Assembly (NCBI GenBank): GCA_028877205.1 | Contig: JAPPHY010000009.1 | Location: 54,357 to 118,356 of the forward strand | Source of the DNA: Chloroflexota bacterium | GTDB taxonomy: Bacteria; Chloroflexota; Dehalococcoidia; Lucifugimonadales; UBA2985 | DNA: 64,000 nucleotides | Reading direction: 5' to 3' | Shown: in pieces, positions 20,166 through 28,585 of the stretch | Position numbering within the stretch: the stretch's first letter is position 1 | How the letters are laid out: each line of letters opens with the position of its first letter | The notes under the pieces: generated by a model | What the model was told of the DNA's origin: nothing | Seen by the model: the letters and a program-made list of their open reading frames with translations, nothing else | Database searches by the model: none | Made by a program: the position numbers and the translations under genes

Positions 20166-21593
20166 TCAGCCTATTTTAACCCTTTCCTCGGCAAAGCGAT
20201 AGGTGGCCGTCTCCTCCTTTTGCGCCAATACCAGCGCCAGCGTGAGCGGCCCAATTCGACCGAAGTACATCGTCAGGATGATTATAAGCCTTCCAACCGG
20301 TGACAGCTCGTCGGTGATGCCAGTGGACAGGCCCACCGTGGAGAATGCTGACACCGTCTCGAAGAGCGTCTGATTGAGCGGAAGACCTTCGCTCATGGTC
20401 AGGAAGAACGCCACTGAGAAGACCATGAATATCCCGAGCACCAGTACCGTTAGCGCTCGAAACACCTGCGTCTGCGGCACTTCCCTGCCAAACGCCGTGG
20501 CGTGGCTCTTGCCGGCAATCGACGACAGGACTGCGGCCATCAGTACGGCAATGGTGTTCACCTTGATGCCCCCGGCCGTGGAGGCGGACGCCCCGCCTAT
20601 GAACATCAGTCCAGTGATGAAGAAGTTGGTGTGAAGCTCCATGTTCTCGAAGCTCACCGTCGTGAAGCCTGCTGTCCGGCCGCTGGCGGAGTGGAAGAAC
20701 GCCGTGAACACCTTGGAGACAACCGACAGAGGGCCCAGCGTTTCTGCGTTCATGTACTCCCCCACCAGGATTACCCCCGTGCCGAGCAGCAACAGGAACG
20801 CCGTGACCGTCACGACCAGCTTGGTATCGAGCGTGTAGCGATTGAATCTACGGTATCCGAATACGTCCAGCAGAACGGTATAGCTAACGGTTCCCAGGAT
20901 GATGAGTATGGTCATGGGGACCAGCACGGTGTAGTCGTCCAGGAAGGCGCTAAGGCTGTCCGACTCGGGAAGGATCACGAACCCCGCGTTGTTGAAGCCG
21001 GACACCGCATGGAACGCCGATTGCCATACGGCCGTGGAAAGTGGATACTCGCTTATGAGCCGCGCCGTCAGGACGAGGAATCCCGCCAGCTGTATACCCA
21101 GCACCACCAGCACGATGCGGATCGTGAGCCTTATCAGACCCCCGAGCTGGTTGGCGCCCAGGCTCTCTCTCATCAGCAGCCGGTTTGCCAGCGTTATGCG
21201 CTGGCCGATGATCAGCAGAAACAGCGTGGCGCTGGTCATTATGCCCAGTCCACCGGTGAATATGAGCACCATAATCACCAGCTGTCCGGGGAAGCTCCAG
21301 TACGTGGGCGTGTCCACCACCACAAGGCCTGTGACGGTGACAGCTGAAGTCGCTGTGAATAGCGCGTCCATAAAGGGCGTCATACCGCCCTGATTGTTGG
21401 CGAACGGCATCAGCAGAAGGGCCGTGCCCACGGCGATCATGAGAGCAAAGCCACCCAGCAGAAGATACGGCGAGCCGAAGTTCTTGGGCGGAACCCTGGG
21501 CGAAGAGGCCGTGATGCGAAGCGGCCGAATCTCCTCCTCCCGGGGATGCCTCACCATCCTGTCGCCCGGCCTTGGGCGCCACGAATCCTGCAA
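20166..21593 (-). CDS. trkH: TrkH/KtrB-type potassium uptake membrane subunit
   Basis: 475-residue membrane protein with the four-fold M1-P-M2 design of SKT transporters. Pore-loop segments are recognisable around TATSAVTVTGLVVVDTP, HAVSGFNNAGFV, SASGRTAGFTTV and ETVSAFSTVGLSTG, each with the selectivity glycine. It imports K+ (with Na+ or H+) across the inner membrane under control of the TrkA proteins. The start is TTG 21593 with GGAG just upstream. ATG 21557 is an alternative that removes 12 charged residues. Confidence 0.92.
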   Translation of the reverse strand: MQDSWRPRPGDRMVRHPREEEIRPLRITASSPRVPPKNFGSPYLLLGGFALMIAVGTALLLMPFANNQGGMTPFMDALFTATSAVTVTGLVVVDTPTYWSFPGQLVIMVLIFTGGLGIMTSATLFLLIIGQRITLANRLLMRESLGANQLGGLIRLTIRIVLVVLGIQLAGFLVLTARLISEYPLSTAVWQSAFHAVSGFNNAGFVILPESDSLSAFLDDYTVLVPMTILIILGTVSYTVLLDVFGYRRFNRYTLDTKLVVTVTAFLLLLGTGVILVGEYMNAETLGPLSVVSKVFTAFFHSASGRTAGFTTVSFENMELHTNFFITGLMFIGGASASTAGGIKVNTIAVLMAAVLSSIAGKSHATAFGREVPQTQVFRALTVLVLGIFMVFSVAFFLTMSEGLPLNQTLFETVSAFSTVGLSTGITDELSPVGRLIIILTMYFGRIGPLTLALVLAQKEETATYRFAEERVKIG

Positions 21594-21703
21594 GACTCCG
21601 CTACCTCATCGCGCGGCCCGCGCGCACTCGACCTGCGCGTAGAACTGATACGCTGCTTCGGCGCTCCTCAGCGCCTGTGTGCTGCTGGCGGCGGGCATTG
21701 ACT

Positions 21704-22564
21704 TCAACTCTGGCGAAACGCGTTCCGGACTACGTCGTCGGGGAAAAGCGTGGGGACCTGTCCGTCGGAGGCGTAGTTGTACAGGGCAGCCTTGAAGATG
21801 CCGTCCAGAGTGGCAAACACCAGGGCCACGCCTACGAGCAGCGCGATGCTGATGACAATGCCCAGCACTATACCGAACGTCCCTAACAGAGAGAGCAGGG
21901 CAATCAGCGCCACACATACGAGAACGGCAACGAGGCCTACCAGAAGCCCGGCGATCCCCAATCCGAAGTTGGCGACAATCTGCTCGCCCCAGGTGCGGCG
22001 CAGCATGGACAGGGATTTCTTGAAGGCGTCTCCCAACGACAGGTGCTCTATCACGATGAGCGGCACCACGAAGAAGGTGACCATCGTCCAGGCGGCGCCA
22101 AGCAGCTGCACCACGATATGTCCAATGATTCCAATGATGCCTCCACGTTCTCTCGCCTGGCCGGCCAGGATCCGAAGGATGAGCCCGACCGTGGCCGCAA
22201 TGACCGCCCACTTGAGTATCGTGATGACCCGGTGGAACGCGCCGTTCAAGCCGGAGCGAATGTTGGGGTCGCCGCCGGCCAGCCGCTCGTGGGCGGCGAA
22301 CACCAGCGCGCTATTGAAGAATATGATGATGAAGTAGGAGGCTACGTAGAAGGCGAAGAGGAGGGCATAGTCAGCAACGCTTGAGGTTCCCTCATCCAAT
22401 CGCTCGAACGCGCCAATCCCAAAGCTGACGCCGAGGAATGACAAGGTAACCAGAATGACTCCGATTGAGGAGAAGACCGGGAATAGTATCAGCTCCTTGT
22501 CCACCGCAAGGACGTGCAGGCACAGCTTCAACAGCCTGAAGCTTCTGCCAATTGTCTCGAACAT
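21704..22564 (-). CDS. DUF6159-family integral membrane protein
   Basis: 286 residues starting MFETIGRSFRLLKLCLHVLAVDKELILFP, the typical opening of DUF6159 proteins (a cytoplasmic amphipathic start with K/R, then a DKELxxFP turn). About six hydrophobic segments follow (about 28-50, 65-90, 115-135, 150-175, 205-235, 240-260). Function is unknown; related proteins are common in actinobacteria, archaea and Chloroflexi. Its TGA at 21704 is followed by a 110-nt gap before trkH. Confidence 0.75.
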   Translation of the reverse strand: MFETIGRSFRLLKLCLHVLAVDKELILFPVFSSIGVILVTLSFLGVSFGIGAFERLDEGTSSVADYALLFAFYVASYFIIIFFNSALVFAAHERLAGGDPNIRSGLNGAFHRVITILKWAVIAATVGLILRILAGQARERGGIIGIIGHIVVQLLGAAWTMVTFFVVPLIVIEHLSLGDAFKKSLSMLRRTWGEQIVANFGLGIAGLLVGLVAVLVCVALIALLSLLGTFGIVLGIVISIALLVGVALVFATLDGIFKAALYNYASDGQVPTLFPDDVVRNAFRQS

Positions 22565-22653
22565 TTAGCCTCCGGCCGCGGCAAGTATACGCTACGCCGC
22601 AACCTCCGCGATTCTAAGGCCGCATGGCGCGCCAGTCAACAATCATGGGCGCC

Positions 22654-22977
22654 CTACTGCATCGGTGAGTAGTCCGTGGCTCTCAGCAGTCGGTTGGTAA
22701 TCCTCGCAACAAGCGGGCCCTCCTGCTCCGTCTCCGCGAACAGCTTTGCCCGTTCCTCGTCCGCGCGGAAGGCGCTCCATGCCCTATCGCGGTCGGCGGC
22801 GTTCTCGAATGACAGCATGTAGACCAGCGTGTTGTTGGTTCCCACGTCCTCAGTCCAGAACCCCACGGGGTTGAGGCCGTGCTTCTTGAAGTACCCCATC
22901 GTGATCTCGGCAAAGCGGCGGTTCAGCGCCGGCAGCTTGCCCGGCATTGCCTCGTATGTCCTCAGCTCGTATATCAT
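22654..22977 (-). CDS. NIPSNAP-family protein
   Basis: 107 residues from ATG 22977 (MIYELRTYEAMPGKL), the standard NIPSNAP opening, with GFWTEDVGTNNTLVYMLSFENAADRDRAWSAF across the dimeric alpha-beta barrel fold. The role in bacteria is unclear; members include small-molecule-binding proteins with ferredoxin-like folds. A longer frame reaching 23073 reads through a dispersed palindromic element and is not coding. The SD GGAGGTGACG precedes the ATG. Confidence 0.88.
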   Translation of the reverse strand: MIYELRTYEAMPGKLPALNRRFAEITMGYFKKHGLNPVGFWTEDVGTNNTLVYMLSFENAADRDRAWSAFRADEERAKLFAETEQEGPLVARITNRLLRATDYSPMQ

Positions 22978-23018
22978 TTCGTCACCTCCGTAGGTTGCAT
23001 TTCGCAGGGCGTACTTGA

Positions 23019-23055
23019 TCCGCTCATGTCCTTCGACAGGCTCAGGATGAGCGGA
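23019..23055. repeat. 37-bp REP-like palindromic element
   Basis: Perfect 9-bp arms TCCGCTCAT (23019-23027) and ATGAGCGGA (23047-23055) flank CCTTCGACAGGCTCAGG, a core I recognise as a widespread dispersed element in many bacterial genomes (it translates as PEPVEG in one frame). It sits between the ruvB stop and the NIPSNAP gene. I found one copy in this window. Confidence 0.6.
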
Positions 23056-23077
23056 CTGGGGGCGGCCCGCCATCCTC

Positions 23078-24112
23078 CTACAGCAGCCTGCCCTGCTCCT
23101 TCAAGCCCAGCTTCGTCATCGCCGCCTCGCCGATCTTGCGACCGCCCGGCGTTCTTAGCACGAAACCCTCCTTCAGCAGGAACGGCTCGACCACGTCGAC
23201 CAGCGTCTGCACCTCTTCATTGACCGTCGCGGCGAGTGCGTCGATGCCCACCGGCCCTCCGCGGTAGTTCTCAGCGATCGTGGTCAGATACAGCCTGTCG
23301 AGCCGGTCAAGCCCGTTCTCGTCCACGCCCTCCCTCGCAAGCGCAACGTCCGCCACGTCCCGGTCAACGTGACCGCCGCTCTTCACCTGCGCATAGTCTC
23401 TCACCCTCCGCAGAAGCCTGTTGGCCACCCTGGGCGTGCCGCGTGAGCGGCTGGCGATCTCACTTGCGCCGTCCCGGTCTATGCCCACCTCCAGGATCTC
23501 GGATGAGCGTCTCACCACCTCCGTAAGCTGCTCCGGTGAGTAGAAATCCAGGTGGTATATCATTCCGAACCGGTCACGCAGCGGCGGCGTCAGCAGCCCG
23601 GCCCTGGTGGTCGCGCCGATGAGCGTAAACCGCTTGAGCTGGAAGGGAAGTGTCCTGGCATACGCCCCCTTGCCGGTGACGAAGTCCACCTGGAAGTCCT
23701 CCATGGCAGAGTACAGGTACTCCTCCACGGTGTGCGGCAGCCGGTGTATCTCGTCGATGAAAAGGACCTCGCCCTCACCGAGATTGGACAGCACTCCCAC
23801 GATGTCCAGCGGCTTCTCAAGCGCAGGGCCGGACGTGTGAACCATGTCCCCGCCCATCTCGCGGGCGACGATGTGCGCCAGCGTGGTCTTGCCAAGCCCG
23901 GGCGGGCCGTGGAATAGCACGTGCTCCAGCGGCTCACCCCGCGTCTTTGCGGCGGCGATCGCTATGCCCAGACTCTCCACCACCTGCGTCTGACCTACGT
24001 ACTCGCGAAGCGAGCGGGGACGCAGGCTCAGCGGCAGGACCTCCTCGGACTCGGCGGTCTCCTCCGGGTCGGGGAGCTGCTCATTTTCGCCTATGACGCG
24101 CTCTCTAGCCAT
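23078..24112 (-). CDS. ruvB: Holliday junction branch migration helicase RuvB
   Basis: 344-residue AAA+ motor that drives branch migration with RuvA. Walker A GPPGLGKTTLAH (about 66-77), Walker B with FIDEIHRLPHTVEEYLYSAMED, sensor 1 GATTRAGLLTPPLRDRFG, and the C-terminal winged helix (VEPFLLKEGFVLRTPGGRKI). The start ATG at 24112 abuts the ruvA stop at 24113, so it is translated from the ruvCAB operon. Confidence 0.97.
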   Translation of the reverse strand: MARERVIGENEQLPDPEETAESEEVLPLSLRPRSLREYVGQTQVVESLGIAIAAAKTRGEPLEHVLFHGPPGLGKTTLAHIVAREMGGDMVHTSGPALEKPLDIVGVLSNLGEGEVLFIDEIHRLPHTVEEYLYSAMEDFQVDFVTGKGAYARTLPFQLKRFTLIGATTRAGLLTPPLRDRFGMIYHLDFYSPEQLTEVVRRSSEILEVGIDRDGASEIASRSRGTPRVANRLLRRVRDYAQVKSGGHVDRDVADVALAREGVDENGLDRLDRLYLTTIAENYRGGPVGIDALAATVNEEVQTLVDVVEPFLLKEGFVLRTPGGRKIGEAAMTKLGLKEQGRLL

Positions 24113-24754
24113 CTACTCGCTCGATCCACGCTCGATTCTGAACACCTCACGCAGCAGCTCCTGCGGATCACCGGGGTTGGACACGACCGCGGCCGCTTCT
24201 TCCACCTTCTGCTGCGCCTCGGCGCTGCGATGGCCCAGGTTGACCAGCACGCTCACCACCTCGTCCAGCACGTTGCCTCGCCTCGGAGCCGCGGGGACGG
24301 CGGTGTAGCCCTCGTCGCGGAGCAGAGCCCACTCCGCCATTTTGCCTCGAAGCGTAGCCACCATCTTGTCCGCCGTTCTTTTGCCAATGCCGGGCATCTT
24401 GACCAGAAGGTCCGTATTCCCCTCTTCGATGGCCCTGGCAACCGTGGAGACCGAAAACACCAGGGCGCGGGCCGCCGTGTTGACGCCTACGTCCTCCACC
24501 TGGATGAGCCTCTCGAAGAACGTCCTCTCGAACTCCTTGCGAAAGCCCACCAGAAGCGGCTTGGGCTGCCTCTCCGAGGCGTGGTAGTAGACCTCCATCT
24601 CCACCTCGTGCCCTTCGCCCGTCTCGTCCTCCTCAAGAGAGCGCATGACGAAGTAAGGGAGAAGCAGCTCGTAGCCCACGCCGTTAACGTCGATGACGAC
24701 GCGCGCCTCTTCTTTGTAGACCCTGCGAATAGTGCCACTCAGGTAGTTGATCAT
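24113..24754 (-). CDS. ruvA: Holliday junction DNA helicase RuvA
   Basis: 213 residues: N-terminal OB fold (MINYLSGTIRRVYKEEARVVIDVNGVGYEL), two helix-hairpin-helix motifs (VGVNTAARALVFS and MPGIGKRTADKMVATL) that hold the junction, and a C-terminal UBA-like domain (about 150-205) contacting RuvB. Operon order ruvC-ruvA-ruvB with 6-nt and zero spacing. Confidence 0.95.
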   Translation of the reverse strand: MINYLSGTIRRVYKEEARVVIDVNGVGYELLLPYFVMRSLEEDETGEGHEVEMEVYYHASERQPKPLLVGFRKEFERTFFERLIQVEDVGVNTAARALVFSVSTVARAIEEGNTDLLVKMPGIGKRTADKMVATLRGKMAEWALLRDEGYTAVPAAPRRGNVLDEVVSVLVNLGHRSAEAQQKVEEAAAVVSNPGDPQELLREVFRIERGSSE

Positions 24755-24760
24755 GCCCCG

Positions 24761-25294
24761 TTACACCACCGCGCCCGTCGCTCGGCCTGCGCCGGGTCCC
24801 GACACGGCCGCTCCGGCGCCTCCGATAGCCTGCCAGTGGCACAGTGCAAGCGCGAGCGCATCGGCGACGTCGTTGGGCTCCGGAAGCTGCGTGAGCTTCA
24901 GGCGTGCCTGCACCGCCCTCTGCACCTGGGCCTTGCTCGCCCGGCCGTTGCCAACCATGGAGTGCTTCAAGCGTGTGGAGGCATAGCTGTGTAGTGGAAT
25001 TACCGCCTGCGCCGCGACCAGGCAAGCGATACCACGGGCGTGAGCCATGAGTACCGCAGTGCCTGGATGAGCGTAGTGGGAGTAGACCTCTTCGAGGGCC
25101 ATGGCGTCGGGGCGAAACTCCTCCACCACCTCCCGCAGGCCGTCGTAGAGAACAGCCAGCCTCCGCTCCACGGGTACCTCGGACGTTCCCCCGCGGATCA
25201 CGCCGCCCTCCTTCAACCGCACGTCGTTCCCCACGGCCTCAATCACGCCGTATCCCATTCGAAGAAGGCCGGGGTCCACTCCAAGAAGGATCAT
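24761..25294 (-). CDS. ruvC: crossover junction endodeoxyribonuclease RuvC
   Basis: 177 residues from ATG 25294 (MILLGVDPGLLRMGYGV). The catalytic acids of the RNase H fold are present: Asp in GVDPG (D7), Glu in ALEEVYSHYA, and the C-terminal DVADALALALCHW. It resolves Holliday junctions by paired nicks. A longer frame to 25351 lacks similarity; GGGGTGTGACGGA supplies an SD for 25294. It has a C-terminal Gly/Ala-rich tail of about 18 residues. Confidence 0.95.
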   Translation of the reverse strand: MILLGVDPGLLRMGYGVIEAVGNDVRLKEGGVIRGGTSEVPVERRLAVLYDGLREVVEEFRPDAMALEEVYSHYAHPGTAVLMAHARGIACLVAAQAVIPLHSYASTRLKHSMVGNGRASKAQVQRAVQARLKLTQLPEPNDVADALALALCHWQAIGGAGAAVSGPGAGRATGAVV

Positions 25295-25429
25295 TCCGTC
25301 ACACCCCGCTTCGGCATCCTGACGATGCCATTCTAGGGCCCCTTCCCGCATGGGTCAATGAAGTCCGGTCACGCCAAATGGGCAATAGAACGAGGAAACC
25401 CGGCGGCGGCCTCAGGCAACTCTCGCGGA

Positions 25430-26260
25430 CTAGGGCCGGACGGCGACGATCTCCAGCCAGTTGCGAGGGATGAAGTTCACCTTCATCTCCTCGAAGACCT
25501 GTGCCGCGCCCTTCTGGAGCGACTTGCTGGCCTCCTCCAGCGGCACGCCAGGCATCACGCCGGTGATCCAATCCTCAAACCCGCTGATGAGCACCCAGCC
25601 CTCCAGGGGAACCTGTACGGTGTTTACCCGGTGCTCCTTGATCTCGAAACCGCGCTCCTTGAGAAGCTCCACGTACTGCTCAGCCGACAGGTGCTGGCGC
25701 GCCTCCACCTTGGCCGCCTTTACCGGCGACAGCCCGTACTCCGACCTCAGGATGCGCAGCGATCGGAACATCCACTTGCGGTACCACTCCTCCGTCTCCG
25801 GCGGATGCCCACCCTCGTAGAATGAGGTGTTGAATGCAAACACGCCTCCGCTTCTCAGCGTGGAGAACACCTCGCCCGAAAGCTGGGTCTTGTCCGGCAC
25901 CATGTGAATGGCGTTGCAGAACACAACAGCGTCCATCTTGTCCCGGACCAGCTGTGAAAGCTGCTCCCCGCGGCCCAGAACGAACTCCACCATCGCGTCC
26001 CTGGCGCTGCTCAACTCCGTTTTCGCCTGCTTGAGCGCCGTCATCGACATGTCCACGCCGATGACCACGCTGTCCCTGGCGCCGCGCAGCTTCTCCAGGA
26101 TGATCTTGGTCACCCCGCCGGTACCGCACGCCAGGTCCACCACCTTCTGTCCCGGCCCCACTTGCGACAGGTCCACGAGGTCCTGGTTGATCTTCTGATA
26201 GAAGGGCGCCTTCGAAAAGGCAGCGAAGGAGAAGTCCCCCCTGCCCTCGTTTTCCGTCAT
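25430..26260 (-). CDS. class I SAM-dependent methyltransferase
   Basis: 276 residues with the UbiE/COQ5-like fold: motif I VVDLACGTGGVTK (about 40-52), motif II acid in VIGVDMSMTAL, motif post-I GRGEQLSQL and motif IV MDAVVFCNAIHMV. A long C-terminal extension (about 185-276) with RQHLSAEQYVELLKERGFEIKEHRV follows. The substrate is unknown; small lipids or quinones are typical. Own promoter upstream (26345-26374). Confidence 0.82.
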   Translation of the reverse strand: MTENEGRGDFSFAAFSKAPFYQKINQDLVDLSQVGPGQKVVDLACGTGGVTKIILEKLRGARDSVVIGVDMSMTALKQAKTELSSARDAMVEFVLGRGEQLSQLVRDKMDAVVFCNAIHMVPDKTQLSGEVFSTLRSGGVFAFNTSFYEGGHPPETEEWYRKWMFRSLRILRSEYGLSPVKAAKVEARQHLSAEQYVELLKERGFEIKEHRVNTVQVPLEGWVLISGFEDWITGVMPGVPLEEASKSLQKGAAQVFEEMKVNFIPRNWLEIVAVRP

Positions 26261-26344
26261 AGCCGATTCCCCCAGTCTCTCTTCAGTTGACCCGCCCGGT
26301 ATCTTGCGGTGCGACCTATTTGGTTCTTCCGATAGTCCGCAGAA

Positions 26345-26374
26345 ATGATACTAAAGAGGCGAAGTCCAGGTCAA
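26345..26374 (-). promoter_or_regulatory. promoter of the methyltransferase gene
   Basis: Minus strand TTGACC (26369-26374), 18-nt spacer, TATCAT (26345-26350), each one mismatch from consensus, about 85 nt before the ATG at 26260. Confidence 0.5.
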
Positions 26375-26402
26375 CGCCATACTTGTTGAACTGCAGCCAC
26401 AC

Positions 26403-27254
26403 TCACGGCAACATCGCGCGGATCGCCCTAGTCAGCCCGGCAAGGTCATTGTGGAGCGTGACGTCGGCGTCCGGGGCAATAGCGAGACACATCTCCCGCA
26501 CCGCGTCACCCTGCTCCGGCGAGAGCTCCATGATGAATGTCCCAGGCCTGCGCAGCCTGCCCAGCGCCTGCGGCACCAGCGCCCGGATGATCTCCAGGCC
26601 TCCGTCGCCTCCGTCCAGCGACACCAGGGTCTCCGTTCGAACCTCCCGTGCGAGATACGGCAGCTCCGTCCGCGGCACGTAGGGCGGATTGCTCACCACA
26701 ATGTCCAGGCCGCTGGGCACCCCACGCAGCAGGTCGCCGTCCAGGATAGTCACTCTATCCTCAACGCCGTGATCCTCGCAGTTGCGCTGGGCCACGTCCA
26801 GCGTCAGGGTGGACATATCGGTCGCATAGAATCGCGCATTTGGCAGGTGCACCGCCAGCGCAATCGCTATCGCGCCGCTTCCGGTGCAGGCGTCCGCGAT
26901 AAGTATCGTCCTGTCTGCGGGCAGAGCATGAGCCGCTTCCAATGCCAGGTCGACCAGAAGCTCCGTCTCCGGCCGCGGGATGAAGACGCGGGGGCCGACT
27001 CTAAAGTCCAGGCCATAGAACTCCCTGTGCCCGGATATGTAGGGCCACGGCTCGCCGTTTAGGCGCCGCGCCATGTCTCGCGCCAGGGTCTGTCTCTCTT
27101 CCGTGGACAGCGTTCGCTCCGGCGAAGCATAGAGACCAGCCCTGTCCACGCCAAGCGCCTTCATCAAGAACAGATCGGCCTCGACAGCGGCCTCCTCGAT
27201 GCCGTTGGCCTCTAGCGTCCGGCGAGTCTCTTCCAGCACGCGTGCCAGTGTCAC
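26403..27254 (-). CDS. prmC: peptide chain release factor N5-glutamine methyltransferase
   Basis: Methylates the GGQ glutamine of release factors RF1 and RF2. 283 residues: N-terminal helical domain, the YISGHREFYGLDFRVGPRVFIPRPETELLVD segment, SAM motif I ADACTGSGAIAIALA, and the family-defining VVSNPPYVPRTEL (NPPY) that binds the target Gln. GTG 27254 is chosen because AGGAGG lies 7 nt upstream and the prfA stop is 1 nt before it. Its substrate RF1 is the product of the upstream gene. Confidence 0.95.
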   Translation of the reverse strand: MTLARVLEETRRTLEANGIEEAAVEADLFLMKALGVDRAGLYASPERTLSTEERQTLARDMARRLNGEPWPYISGHREFYGLDFRVGPRVFIPRPETELLVDLALEAAHALPADRTILIADACTGSGAIAIALAVHLPNARFYATDMSTLTLDVAQRNCEDHGVEDRVTILDGDLLRGVPSGLDIVVSNPPYVPRTELPYLAREVRTETLVSLDGGDGGLEIIRALVPQALGRLRRPGTFIMELSPEQGDAVREMCLAIAPDADVTLHNDLAGLTRAIRAMLP

Positions 27255-27255
27255 G

Positions 27256-28320
27256 TCACGCCTCCTGAAGCAGTCGCGCCTGCTCACGCGCCGCCAGCTC
27301 GTCTATGAACTCGTCAAGCTCGCCCAGCAGGATGCGCTCGAGATTGTGGCTGGTGACGCCGATCCTGTGGTCGGTCACGCGGTTCTGCGGGAAGTTGTAG
27401 GTCCGAACCTTCTCCGACCGGTCGCCGCTGCCAACCTGCGAACGGCGAGAGGCCGCCATCTCCTCCTGCTGGCGGCTGACCTCACGGTCGAGCAGCCGCG
27501 CCCGGAGCACTGCCATGGCCCGCTGCCGGTTCTTGAGCTGCGAGCGTTCGTCCTGGCAGACGGCCACGATGCCCGTGGGGTTGTGGATGATGCGCACCGC
27601 CGTAGCCACCTTCTGCACGTTCTGGCCTCCGTGGCCGCTGGCGTGGAATATGTCGATTCTCAGGTCGCTGGGGTCGATCTCGACGTCGACCTCCTCAGCT
27701 TCCGGCAGAACGGCCACGGTCGCCGCCGAGGTGTGAATCCGTCCCTGTGTCTCCGTGGTGGGCACTCGCTGGACTCGATGGCCGCCGCTCTCGTGCTTCA
27801 GGCGGCTGAACGCTCCCCTGCCCTTGACCTCGAAGACCACTTCCTTGAACCCTCCGATGCCGGTTGGGTTGGAATCGATGACGTCAACACCCCAACCTTT
27901 GGCCTGCGCGTAGCGGGCGTACATGCGATACAGCTCGCCCGCGAACAGCGCGGCCTCCTAGCCGCCCGTGCCGGCCCTGATCTCCACGATTACATCCTTG
28001 TCGGCATTGCGGTCTTTGGGCAGAAGCGCCATGCGGATCCGATCCTCAAGCTCGTTCCGCCGCCTTTCCAGTGAAGACAGCTCCTCCTGGGCCAGCGCTC
28101 TCAGGTCCTCATCATCGCCCTCGTCGAGGATTACGAGAGCGTCCTCCAGCTGCCTGTTTACGCTCACGAACTGCTCGTACAGACCGACCACGTCCTCCAG
28201 AGAAGCGCGCTCTCTGGCCAGCTCCTGCAGGCGTATCGGATCCGTAGCGACTTCCGGTCGCGCGAGCAGTCCCTCGATCTCGGCAAACCTCTCACTGAGC
28301 GACTGCAATCTCTCCAGCAT
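27256..28320 (-). CDS. prfA: peptide chain release factor 1, interrupted in frame by one UAG codon
   Basis: RF1 recognises UAA and UAG. From ATG 28320 the frame reads domain 1 (residues 1-120, ending EIRAGTGG), then TAG at 27958-27960 (codon 121), then continues in the same frame [13 protein letters not shown] to the normal stop at 27256. Canonical RF1 has Asp or Glu at codon 121, so GAG to TAG is a one-base change. All else is intact: the PxT codon-reading motif is PTT (about 187-189), GHGGQ at about 230-233, total 354 codons as expected. The TAG overlaps a perfect AGGAGG (27954-27959), with an in-frame CTG 5 nt later and an ATG at 27924. It may be a sequencing or assembly error, a fresh nonsense mutation, readthrough autoregulation or two-piece synthesis. 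prmC follows 1 nt downstream. Confidence 0.88.
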
Positions 28321-28502
28321 GGCCTGTGCCAATCTCCTTCCTCGCACATTATGGAGCTTGAGGCGCCATCTTTCAACGTCCCGTCTAGCCCTTGAATCGG
28401 AGAGTGGCAATCCCACTCGACTGAGTTCACAGGCAGGTACGCAGCCGAATCTCACCACGAGAGGAACGAAATACTTGCCATCAACCACGTGGAGAACTCG
28501 CG

Positions 28503-28531
28503 TTGAACGCCACACGCGGGAGTGCTACAAT
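28503..28531 (+). promoter_or_regulatory. promoter of mfd
   Basis: TTGAAC (28503-28508), 17-nt spacer, extended -10 TGC-TACAAT (28526-28531), about 55 nt before the Mfd ATG. A GGGCTG/CAGCCC hairpin (about 28539-28563) lies in the leader without a U tract. Confidence 0.6.
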
Positions 28532-28585
28532 CCCTCAACGGGCTGTGGCTGTGCCACCAGCCCCTTTAGTCATTGTGGAGTGAAA

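Noticed and set aside
21606-21698. 30-codon minus-strand ORF between DUF6159 and trkH, faintly ferritin-like (AAYQFYAQVE)
   Set aside because: Too short, no SD, ends in an Arg/Ala run; cannot be told from chance.
22978-23073. N-terminal extension of the NIPSNAP protein (contains PEPVEG)
   Set aside because: This is translation of a dispersed palindromic repeat; the conserved start MIYELRTYE at 22977 has a good SD.
27968-28585. 5' extension of the Mfd frame
   Set aside because: It is antisense to prfA domain 1, Ser/Arg-rich, and Mfd homology begins at ATG 28586, which has its own SD and promoter.
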